A model generated the notes under the pieces. The model searched no databases. It worked only from the letters and a program-made list of their open reading frames with translations, and was not told the origin of the DNA. Below, in pieces: positions 55,300-64,000 of a DNA stretch of 64,000 nt. The DNA is from CAWGET01 sp963821715. Lineage in GTDB: Bacteria > Bacteroidota > Ignavibacteria > Ignavibacteriales > Melioribacteraceae. How positions within the stretch are numbered: position 1 is the first letter of the stretch; the number at the start of each line of letters is the position of its first letter. The stretch covers positions 1,084,381-1,148,380 of the forward strand of contig CAWGET010000006.1 in assembly GCA_963821715.1 (NCBI GenBank), written 5' to 3'. The position numbers were made by a program, and so were the translations under genes.

Positions 55300-57113
55300 C
55301 AGTCAAGCTCAAATTCTTCGGCTGCGGTTTCAATTTTAGTTTTATCCTGATTCTCTTTTTCTAGTAAAAAATTTCCAATCACAAGATAATCCATTTCTGT
55401 CCGCATAAAACATTTGTACGCGTCTTCGGGCGATTCAACAATCGGTTCGCCACGCACATTGAAGGATGTGTTCACAATTACCGCCGTTCCGCTCAGTTTT
55501 TCAAATTCAGAAATCAATTTATGATAGTCCGGATTCGTCCCGGCGTTTACGGTCTGCAAGCGCGCGGAATAATCGACATGCGTTATCGCGGGAATATCCG
55601 ACCTTAGCAAATTTAATTTTTCTATCCCGAATAAATTTTCTTCTTCCTCGCTCATCGGTTTCCGCCGCTCCTCTTTTACATCGGCAACCAAAAGCATATA
55701 CGGACTCGGACGATCGATCTCAAAATATTCTTCTACTTTTTCTTCTATCACTGATGGCGCAAAAGGACGAAAACTTTCGCGGTATTTTATTTTTAAATTC
55801 ATCTTCTTCTGCATTTCGGGTGAACGAGCATCGCCGATGATGGACCTTGCGCCAAGCGCCCTCGGACCAAATTCCATCCTCCCGCGGAACCACCCAATCA
55901 CATTTCCGGCGTCAATTAGTCCGGCAGCTTTCCGCATCAATTCTTCTTCGTCAAATTTTTTATGATGAATTTTATGATCGCTTAAAAATTTTTCAATCGC
56001 TTTATCCGTGTATTCGGCGCCTAGATAAGATCCTTTTTGCAAATCTTTGCCGGAAGAATTTTCTCTCGGATTATCCAAATATTGATACCATCCGAACAAC
56101 GCAGCTCCCAAAGCTCCGCCGGCGTCTCCAGCAGCAGGCTGAATCCAGATATCGTCGAAAATTCCTTCGCGCAGAATTTTCCCGTTGGCCACGCAGTTAA
56201 GTGCTACTCCGCCGGCCAGACAAAGATTTTTCTTTCCGGTTTCCTTTCTCACGTTCCGGCTAATCTTCAGCATTATTTCGTCCGTAATTTCCTGGACTGA
56301 TCTCGCCAAATCCATTTCGCGCTGCGTCAATTTCGATTCCGGTTTCCTCGGAGCTCCTCCGAATAATTTTGCGAACTTTCCGTTCGTCATTTTTAGTCCG
56401 GCAACATAATCGAAATATTCCATATTCAGCCGGAACGAACCGTCGTCTTTTATGTCAATCAAATTATCTTTAATTATATCAACGTATTTCGGCTCTCCGT
56501 AAGGCGCCAGACCCATAACTTTATATTCGCCGGAATTGACTCTGAAGCCAGTAAAATATGTGAAAGCCGAATAGAGCATGCCGAGCGAATGCGGAAATTT
56601 TATATCGGCTAATATTTCTACCTGGTTTTTTTCTCCGATACCGAAACTTGTTGTCGTCCATTCGCCAACTCCGTCGATCGTCAAAAAAGCGGCGTCGTTA
56701 AATGGCGACGGGAAAAATGCAGAAGCTGCGTGAGATTCGTGATGCTCGGGGAAGATCACCTTCCCATCAAAATCTAATTCTTTTTTTAGAAGATCTTTAA
56801 TCCAAAGTTTTTGATTTATCCAGAGAGGCATTGCTTTGAAAAAAGATTTTATTCCTTTCGGCGCATACTCTAAATATGATTCTAACAGACGTTCAAATTT
56901 TAGAAAAGGCTTATCGTAGAACGCGAGAATATCAACATCTTCAATTTTTAGATCCGCGTAATCAATGCAAAATTTAACTGCGTTTTTAGGAAAATTGAAA
57001 TCATGCTTTTTCCGCGTAAATCTTTCTTCCTGAGCAGCGGAAATAATTTCTCCGTCACTCACAAGACAAGCGGCGCTGTCATGATAAAAAGCCGAAATTC
57101 CTAAAATGTTCAT
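55299..57113 (-). CDS. Carbamoyltransferase (NodU/CmcH family)
   Basis: 604-aa enzyme that transfers carbamoyl from carbamoyl phosphate to a hydroxyl, through an adenylate intermediate. N-terminal Kae1-like part: MNILGISAFYHDSAACLV, EERFTRKKHD (about 30), metal-binding PEHHESHAASAFF (about 118-130), TIDGVGEWTT (about 142). C-terminal YrdC-like part from about 370: WFRGRMEFGPRALGARSI, FRPFAPSV and NTSFNVRGEPIV (about 550). All key motifs are intact. It leads a three-gene set with SxtJ-like and DUF5989 genes and is divergent from an SGNH-hydrolase gene. The set probably decorates a surface polysaccharide or a secreted metabolite. Confidence 0.93.
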   Translation of the reverse strand: MNILGISAFYHDSAACLVSDGEIISAAQEERFTRKKHDFNFPKNAVKFCIDYADLKIEDVDILAFYDKPFLKFERLLESYLEYAPKGIKSFFKAMPLWINQKLWIKDLLKKELDFDGKVIFPEHHESHAASAFFPSPFNDAAFLTIDGVGEWTTTSFGIGEKNQVEILADIKFPHSLGMLYSAFTYFTGFRVNSGEYKVMGLAPYGEPKYVDIIKDNLIDIKDDGSFRLNMEYFDYVAGLKMTNGKFAKLFGGAPRKPESKLTQREMDLARSVQEITDEIMLKISRNVRKETGKKNLCLAGGVALNCVANGKILREGIFDDIWIQPAAGDAGGALGAALFGWYQYLDNPRENSSGKDLQKGSYLGAEYTDKAIEKFLSDHKIHHKKFDEEELMRKAAGLIDAGNVIGWFRGRMEFGPRALGARSIIGDARSPEMQKKMNLKIKYRESFRPFAPSVIEEKVEEYFEIDRPSPYMLLVADVKEERRKPMSEEEENLFGIEKLNLLRSDIPAITHVDYSARLQTVNAGTNPDYHKLISEFEKLSGTAVIVNTSFNVRGEPIVESPEDAYKCFMRTEMDYLVIGNFLLEKENQDKTKIETAAEEFELD

Positions 57114-57306
57114 TCTTTTATTTCAATTATATTTAAAATCAAAAATAATTTAATACGTTTTTAATTACAAGTAGATTAAGGAATTGCATTCAAAGGAATT
57201 AATCGTTTTGTAGAATCACAGCAAGATACGTCTCTACAGCCGCTATGTTACATCATAATTTTTTGTAAATTATAAGATTATATTACTTTTGAATTCAGGA
57301 GCCGTA

Positions 57307-59297
57307 TTGAGTTTCACATCAAAACAAAAAAATTGGATCGATAAAAATAAGAATCGTATCAGCATTGCAGAAATGTCAAAGGTTCTTGGCGTGGACGAAA
57401 ATCAGATTGAGGAGTATATTAAACTGTATAAGGCTTCTTCTTCCAAAAAGAAAAAGTCCCCTTTTTATTTTTACCTTGTTCTGATCTTAATTCCAATTTT
57501 CTTTTTTGTTTTGCTCGAAATCGGTCTGCGCGTTTTCGGCTACGGCTACAATACCGAACAATGGATTTCCGTTACCGAAGACAAATTGATGCTTAATCCG
57601 GATGTTGCGAAAAAATATTTCTTCGCTACAAAGGCTTCTCCAAATTCAATCCAGGATGTATTCGATAAAGTAAAAAAAGAGAACGCGTTCCGTGTTTTTG
57701 TTTTGGGCGGAAGTTCGGCAGCCGGTTATCCGTATATGCCGCTTGGCTCTTTCTCGCGCTATCTTCAAAAAAGATTGGAGTTGATTTATCCCGAATCCAA
57801 AATTGAAGTCGTAAATTTAAGTATGACGGCAATTAACAGCTACACGATTCGTGATTTTATGCCGGGAGTTATTGAACAGCAGCCGGATTTAATTTTAATT
57901 TACGCCGGACATAACGAATATTACGGAGCGCTCGGAGCCGGATCTCTTGAATCGCTCGGCTCGAACAGAACCGTTGTAAATAGTATTCTTTATTTGAACA
58001 ACTTCAGAACGGTTCAACTAATAAGAAATTTTATTCAGAAAACCGGAAGCGTATTTGCGGATAATAAACCGCAACAGGGAATTTTGATGCCGCGGATTGC
58101 TCGCGAGCAAACTATCCCTTTCGAATCAGAAAAATATTTTGAAGGCTTAAAACAATTTGAATTAAATATGCGCGACGTCGCCTCGATGGCTGCGGAAAAT
58201 AATATTCCTCTTGTCTTCGGAACTTTGACGAGTAATTTAAAAGATCAGCCTCCGTTCACTTCTGTTACTCAGCCAAAGTTTCCTCCGGCAGAAACTGTTT
58301 ACGAAAACGCCGAAGCCGAATTGAAATTCCGCAATTTGTTGATTGCTGATTCATTATTCAGATATGCGAAAGATTTGGACGCTCTCCGCTTCCGCGCTCC
58401 GGAAAGAATCAATAAAATAATCAGCGATTTAAGCGTTGAGTTTAATCTTCCCACCGTTCCCATTGATGAACGGATTAATCAAATCAGCAAAGATAATATT
58501 GTAGGAGATGAATTGATGGCCGATCATATTCATCTTACTCTCAACGGCTATCAATTAATTGGTGATTTCTATTTTGACTTGATGGAGCGGGAAAGCCTTC
58601 TGCCTAAAACGCCGCCGCTCGATTTATCCGATTCGAAACAGGATTCGTTAACAAGAGCAGAGTTTGTTTTTTCACAACTCGATTCGACAATTTCGGATTT
58701 TAGAATTAAATATTTAAAAAACGATTGGCCCTTCACACAACCGGAAGATAAAACTCCGGTCAATCAATTATTCGTCATAAATAATTACATCGATTCAATC
58801 GCAGCTCAAGTGGTTTCAGATCAGATAGATTGGAAAACCGCAGAAATGAAAGCCGCAAATTGGTATTTGAAGAGAAACAATATTTCCTCATTTCTCTCAA
58901 TTATCAATGTTCTCGATTCGCAGTATCCGTACCTCACTCAGCATCTCGATTTGGCGATCGAAGAATTGTTGAAACGCGAAATGTATGATGAAGTTTACCC
59001 TTATTTGAAAAGGCGATATAAAATTGAGCCGGATTATTTAACCACTAAGTGGATCGGAATAATTGATCTTTCAAAAAAGAGATTATTCGGAAGCTGAAAA
59101 ATATTTGAAGGAAAGTCTTTTCTTACGATGCTAATGATCCGCAGACGCTTTATAATCTGAGCGGTGCTTTAGCGAAGCAGGAAAAAATTGATGAAGCGAT
59201 AAAATATATAAACAAAACTATTGATGTTAAACCGGATTATCCGCGGGCAAATTCATTTCAAAGCAGAGTTGGAAAATTAAAAGAGATGGAACGTTGA
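57307..59297 (+). CDS. Membrane-anchored SGNH/GDSL-type hydrolase with TPR tail, two frameshifts near the 3' end
   Basis: Start is TTG 57307 with AGGAG 5 bases upstream. A short N-terminal segment (about 1-40) looks helix-turn-helix-like (ISIAEMSKVLGVDENQIEEY), then one TM helix (FYLVLILIPIFFFVLLEIGL). SGNH blocks: VLGGSSAAGYP (Ser nucleophile, about 132), YAGHNEYYG (about 198, Asn/His) and DHIHLTLNGY (about 405, Asp-His). The C-terminus carries TPR-like helices. The frame breaks near 59080 (one extra base) and 59118-59121 (extra T); with both corrected the reading continues DYSEAEKYLKESL, ANDPQTLYNLSGALAKQEK to a TGA at 59297. Without correction the protein ends at 59097 and loses about 70 residues. 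It may be an O-acyl esterase or acyltransferase acting on a glycan, together with the carbamoyltransferase set. Confidence 0.82.
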
Positions 59298-59406
59298 TGA
59301 AAGATCGAGTATTGTGCGGATTGAAACATTCAATTTTTCACAAAAATTTTATATCATTGCGGGAAAGGCAAGCACCTTCCTAAATAAATAATTTTGGCGC
59401 ATAAAA

Positions 59407-59433
59407 AAAGCCGGATTTATTCAATCCGGCTTT
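59407..59433 (-). terminator. Rho-independent terminator
   Basis: 11-bp perfect stem (AAAGCCGGATT/AATCCGGCTTT) with a 5-base loop, followed on the minus strand by a T-run. It ends the minus-strand T9SS repeat-protein gene and lies between that gene and the convergent SGNH gene. Confidence 0.9.
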
Positions 59434-59457
59434 CGTAAAAAATAGATCAACTGCAAA

Positions 59458-61349
59458 TTACTTCAACAGCATCATTTTCTTTGTTGCGCTATAGTTTCCT
59501 GCTTCGATGGAGTAGAAGTAAATACCGCTGGCAAGCTGCGAAGCTTTGAAATTAATTTCATAAGATCCGGCTTTCATTTCCTGATTTACCAGAGTAGCAA
59601 TTTCCTGTCCAAGAAGGTTGTATACCTTCATAGAAACCTTGCTTGCCTTAGGAATTGCAAATCTGATTATGGTCGAAGGATTAAAAGGATTTGGATAATT
59701 CTGAGCCAATTCAAATTTATTGGCAATTACATCCAGGTCCTTAACCGAATTAACCCAACCTTCCGGCTGGTCTTCGCTTTCGGCTGATTTATCTTCTTCA
59801 TTTGTCCAGGAATCCTGAGGCATATTATACGGGGAATTGAATGTTCTCGCTGCAGTCATTGAAGCATATCTTACTCTGTAAGCGAAATCTTCAAATCCGC
59901 TGGGTTCCTGCGTGAAGGTTCCTTCACTTTCATCGTAGAAAGAATATCTGTATTCAAAAGCGTTCCAGGCAGGCCCATCAACCATAAGACTTCCTGAGTA
60001 AACCATATCTCCATCAGAATCAGTTAATTCCAGAACTCTCATTGTGTCGGAATCAACCCATCCCATAACTCTTGTAAAGGCAGGTTGTTCAGGCAGCCAG
60101 TAAACTTTATCTTCCGCAGGATCGAAAGGAATTGCCTGTAAACTAGCGTTTGTTGCTGGAGTCATATCGACGTTGAAAGTTACTTCAAGTGTTGTTCCCT
60201 CCGGGACAACCCAATCAGGATGAACATCGTCAAAATAAGAAACACCGGCATCCTGAGTTTCCGAGCCTTCAAAAGCAACGTCTCTGTTTCCGCCGCCCTG
60301 GCTTAACGGTCTTTCATACCCGTCTTCCCAGATATCTCCTGTATCGGCTAAAGAAACAAAATATTTGAAATTCTGGATGGCGCCAACTTCTGCTTGAACA
60401 AACGGAACTTGAATATTCCAGGAAGCTGGATCGAGGAAATCCTGGTTCAAACGACTATCATCAGGATTGCTGTCATTCCATCCGTTAAACCCGCCGCGAA
60501 TTTGTACCGAATCAGTAACAGGATCGAAAATTCCAGCTTCTTCCATTACACTCATATCGAGACCAAACAGAATGTTTCCGTTTGCTAATTCTACGTTAGG
60601 GTTGCTATTGTTCCAGAATCGTGTAAGTCCGGTATCAGCATCTACAACTCCGTAAACTCTATTTCCGTTTCCGGCTACATCGTCACCGGCAAGATTATCT
60701 TCCCATGTTCCGGATGCAGCGTCGCTTCCGCTGTATATAAATTTGTAAAAAAGAGTAGTTCCAGATGTAATTGTATCTACAGTGGCAGTGTAAACAGAAT
60801 CCCCATCAGGGTCTTCCATCTGAACTGCCGCATTCGCCCAATCGGAGAAATTTCCGGCAACGAAAACATAAGTTTCTTCCGGTGTAACATTCCCTTGATT
60901 AATTGGAAGAGTCGTATCTTCATTAAACTCAACAGGAGTTTCTACGCTAGTATATTCGCCGCCCATATTGAAGTAGAACGTTCCGTCGGTTAATGCTGAG
61001 CCCGCAACAACAACTTGTCTGTTACCGTCGTTACCTTCAAATTTACTATCTTCCCATTGAAGGTCTTTGCCTGGTCCGGAAAAAGTAAATTTCTAGAAAT
61101 ATTCGCCGTCTTCAAGAGGAAGAGTTACTTCGTAAACATACTCCTCGTCAGTTTCGGTCCGAATATGTCCTTTAGCATTCCAGTCGTTCATGCTGCCTGC
61201 TATCCAGACGGTATCAGTTGCAGGGTCAAAAAGATCTTTTGCATCATAGATCTCCATATCCACACTGAATGTTACGTCGGATTGGGCAAACGCAGCAGCG
61301 TTCAATAATAAAAGCGTAAAACGGTGCTGATTGTAAGTAGTTTCTTCAT
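59458..61349 (-). pseudogene. T9SS-sorted protein of starch-binding-like repeats, broken by a frameshift and a stop
   Basis: Exported repeat protein of about 630 residues. The start is ATG 61349 with a perfect AAGGAGGT. One missing base near 61316 breaks the signal peptide (KKLLTISTVL then LLLLNAAAFAQ in another frame), and an in-frame TAG at 61093-61095 splits the first repeat. The intact remainder, 60966 to 59458, is open. Units of the form VTFSVDMEIYDAKDLFDP..DTVWIAGSMNDW, FVAGNFSDW, LDMSVMEEAGIFDPVTDSVQIRGGFNGW and FNVDMTPATNAS recur four times, like starch-binding/CBM20-type beta-sandwiches. The tail NYPNPFNPSTIIRFAIP ... ATKKMMLLK is a T9SS signal. It probably is a surface glycan-binding protein. 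Disruptions may be sequencing errors. Confidence 0.75.
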
Positions 61350-61411
61350 TTTACCTCCTTAAGTGAATGTGAAACATTTTATTCAAATGATATAGCTTAA
61401 ATTTAATCAAC

Positions 61412-62438
61412 TTAAAATCCTAAGGACACGCCAAAAGAATGAACATCTTCCAGATACTCACTCTGTTGGAAAGAATAATCAAAAGCTATTCTAAAGAATT
61501 CTAGTCCACCGTAATTAAGTCCAAACCCGAGGGCGAGTCCTTCCTGGCTATCATCTAAAAATAGTGTTTTATAACCGCCTCTCAAAAATATCATCTCATT
61601 AAAAAGAGCCAGCTCACCGCCTACATTCACCCATTGATTATTATCATTCGGATGAGCCGCGTCCAAAGCAATTGTAAATCTCTGATTATTTAAGAATTGA
61701 AAATCTCTCGATAATCCAATCTGAAGTCTTAATGGAAGATTAAAATCGTCAGTTCCGAGATAAGCATCTAAGGATTCGTTATTACCCGTACTCTGAGGAT
61801 CGGAATCGTATTGGCGGAGAAGGTCCTGGCCTTCCATTTTCATTTCGTCCATAATTTGAAATGCTGCTCGCAAATTTTACACCGTAAAAAGGAGTATTGA
61901 AAATCGTTCCGATATCGAATGCAAAGCCCGAAGCGCTTGAATTAAAAATATCTTCCCGAATATATTTTGCGGTAACGCCGAGCACAAAATCCTCAGTAAT
62001 ATTTCTGGCCAATGAAAGACCGAAAGCGTAACTGCCGGCGCCGAAAGTTTCGCCGGTACCTTCGGGGCTTAATTCTGTTGTCAGCAGCATTTCGCCGTAA
62101 TCCAAGGTGTTTATGCTGAACACGATATTTCCAAATGATCCTGCGGGAATAACGAAACCGACAAAATTAAGATTAATATCTGCAAAAAGCGCTGTATGTG
62201 AAAAATAAGCTTGATACTCGTTTATTTTAGCTATACCGGCAGGATTCCAGTAAAGAGCGGTTGCGTCGTCTGCAATTGAACTGTAAGCTCCGCCCATTCC
62301 GTTTGCCTTAGCTCCTATTCCGATACTGAGAAACTTAGCGGCGGTGGTTCCGGTTTTTGAAACGGTTTCCTGCGCATAACCGCTTATGCTTAGCGAAACC
62401 GTTAAAATTATTACAATAAATCTGAATTTTCTATACAC
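61412..62438 (-). CDS. PorV/PorQ-family outer-membrane protein, one frameshift
   Basis: Second PorV-like beta-barrel. Start GTG 62438 with GGGAG upstream; signal about 1-22 (SISGYAQ). The family block AAKFLSIGIGAKANGMGGAYSSIADDATALYWNPAGIAK is at about 33-70. The frame shifts near 61849-61851 (SISNYG in one frame, EMKMEGQDLL in the next); one base less, or two more, restores a protein of about 340 aa ending FGVSLGF. It lies between a FlgD-tail secreted protein (upstream) and the T9SS repeat protein (downstream), the same order as at 34709-37911. Confidence 0.8.
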
Positions 62439-62470
62439 TTTTAACTCCCAAAAATTTGCTTAGAGTTTCT

Positions 62471-64000
62471 TTACTTGATAACTGCAAACTTACCGATTTT
62501 CTCTCCTATGCCAGGAGCTTCAATATGATAAACATAAACGCCATAGGCTATTTGAAGATTATCTTTAGACAGCATATCCCAATCTGCAGTCCCATCGTTA
62601 AGAGGTTCATTATGTTCAATTGTTTTAACCAGCTCGCCGCTGACCGTGAATATTCTAATTGTACACTGAGCGGGCAGATGCGTAAAATGAATTTCTCTTG
62701 GTCCCCGTCCTGAAGTAAACGGATTGCTTGGTTCCCATTTTGCTTCTGCCACATAAGGATTAGGCACTACTTTAATTTTATCTCCAGATCAGCTTTAGCA
62801 AGATTGTTGTCCACCGATGGAGATTGCGCCGTAAACGAAAATACATCGCCGGATAAAAACGGTTTGTTCAAATAAACACTAGCTGTATCGCCGCCCGCCG
62901 GAACCCGGAAATTAGGATTAACCTCCGAACCGCTCGGGAAATAGAACCACCAGGTAAAAACATTCTCTCCTGCAGCGTCCGGTTCCAGGAATACAATTCT
63001 ATCTCTTCTTGCTCCGCTGACAGATAATTTTCCCGCTCCGTCTGCCTCATCAAGTTCAATAAAACCAAAATCAATAAATTCGCCGCTGCTCAAGTTTTTA
63101 ACTTTAAAGTTAACATCCTTTGCCGGGAATGAATTAGATCCGAGAGTTATTGGAGTAGAAGTTCCGAAACCGACATTATCATCAAATATAATTTGATAAT
63201 CGTTTGGTCTTCTTTCGCCTTGAATTGTTCCGGCGGCCAATTTTTCAAAAACAAAATTGACCATAGTCGAATCGGACCATCCCGATCTTTGAGTATTAAT
63301 GGAAACTCGATCTTCGTTAAAAAACTGAAGTCTGAAACCATCTGTTAATGGCTGCTCGTAATCTGAATCTAAATTATTGCTTTGATAAATAAGGACGTCC
63401 CCTGTAGTTGAATCAACCAACGTAAAGGATTTGGTTGTAAGCGTATCCGATTGTGTGCGGAGACGAAGCAGCTTTTAGGTATTTATCTTCAAAAGTAATA
63501 TAATATGTGTGCCCTTCCTTTAATGCAAACGGATCAACTATATCGTAAGCGATTTGTGCCGTGGTAGTTCCTTCTACTCTTTCAACTTCCCCGAGTGTTG
63601 CGGGAACATATCCCGCGGCAGGAGCTCCAGAAGTAACCACTACCACATTTGAACTTGTTACGGTAGTTCCGTCACTCTTTACAGTAATACTTAAAGGCGA
63701 TTCAGCTGGAATTATTTCTCCAAATTCATATCCTCTGTCGAATGAGACAACCGCATAGTAATATGTAAATCCGTTCTGTACCGTGGAATCCACAAAGGAA
63801 TGTTTTACTCCCGAATCATCTCCCAGATAATATTTTATCCCATCCAGATCGATAGGATGGAATCCATTTATTCCGTTATCAAGATCGAAGATTGCAAGCG
63901 GAGTTTTAAAGGTCGGTGTTCCGAATCCACTTGTTATACTTTCTATATCCTGAAACGCCGGATCGGTTGAACGATAAACTCTGTAACCTTCAAAATCATT
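62471..64000 (-). CDS. Secreted FlgD-tail protein, 5' end outside window, two frameshifts
   Basis: C-terminal part of a large exported protein, relative of 35736-37911. From the window edge it reads FEGYRVYRSTDPAF (FN3-like), TYYYAVVSFDRGYEFGE, then HTYYITFEDKYLKA; a shift near 63467-63472 leads to RTQSDTLTTKSFTLVDS and a long beta-rich region; a missing A in a run near 62777-62780 leads to VVPNPYVAEAKW and the FlgD-type end (IRIFTVSGELVKTIEH, YVYHIEAPG, KFAVIK). As sequenced it falls into three open pieces (63413-64000, 62767-63420, 62471-62767). It ends 33 bases before the PorV-like gene. Confidence 0.75.

Noticed and set aside
61093..61095. TAG read-through (suppressed or recoded amber) in the T9SS repeat protein
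   Set aside because: Other genes here use TAG as a normal stop (for example at 580 and 4661), and the same gene also has a frameshift, so error or decay is simpler.
1..64000. CRISPR array, insertion sequence or integrase
   Set aside because: No regular short repeat-spacer series, transposase motif or integrase motif was found; the only short direct repeats are the 46-bp pair at 54.2-54.6 kb.

Overview
The window looks like an A/T-rich genome of the Ignavibacteriota/Calditrichota type, or a near relative in the Bacteroidota-Chlorobi sphere. The evidence is secreted proteins ending in the type IX secretion (T9SS) tail with the NYPNPFNPxT core, two PorV/PorQ-family outer-membrane proteins, a GWxTD-domain protein, a TonB receptor of the CarboxypepD_reg-plug-barrel type, and no SusD. 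This is inference from family content; no rRNA is present.

From base 1 to about 51.7 kb almost everything reads on the minus strand with gaps of at most about 100 bp and many ATGA/TAATG overlaps. It is one very long carbohydrate-utilisation locus. From its upstream end it holds: a LacI regulator with a clear promoter and operator (50.7-51.8 kb); a sugar ABC importer (lipoprotein plus two permeases) whose operon continues into a GWxTD protein, a lipoprotein, a FadL-like outer-membrane protein and a T9SS-sorted protein with two CBM9-like domains (41.9-50.6 kb); an alcohol dehydrogenase; a TonB receptor, a secreted FlgD-tail protein and a PorV-like protein (34.7-40.8 kb); GH92, a Gfo/Idh/MocA oxidoreductase, a TIM-barrel isomerase and a second sugar-binding lipoprotein (29.3-34.7 kb); a GH106-like hydrolase, ribokinase, RbsD, a sulfatase, an aldo/keto reductase and a GH-A enzyme (20.7-29.3 kb); an AllA-like cupin, a second oxidoreductase/isomerase pair and a GH42 enzyme (15.8-20.7 kb); four tandem GH10 paralogs (9.2-15.8 kb); a frameshifted GH13 enzyme; then epimerase, cupins, aldo/keto reductase, flavodoxin, the ABC ATPase, a PhyH-type dioxygenase and the start of a third sugar-binding lipoprotein. 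The mix (GH10, GH42, GH92, GH106-like, sulfatase, xylulokinase) suggests a xylose-containing, branched and partly sulfated polysaccharide, but the substrate is not proven.

A xylulokinase gene (52.0-53.5 kb, plus strand) diverges from lacI. Next come a decayed coding stretch, tRNA-Ser(TGA), and a small GIY-YIG nuclease gene bracketed by a 46-bp direct repeat and by pieces of tRNA sequence. Then comes a cassette of DUF5989 protein, SxtJ-like membrane protein and NodU/CmcH carbamoyltransferase (minus strand), divergent from an SGNH-hydrolase/TPR membrane protein (plus strand).

The last 5 kb (minus strand) hold a T9SS-sorted repeat protein, a second PorV-like protein and the end of a second secreted FlgD-tail protein. 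These genes and a few others carry about ten single-base frameshifts or stops. All lie in genes for exported or envelope proteins, so either the sequence has indel errors or those genes are decaying. No CRISPR array, insertion sequence or rRNA was seen.
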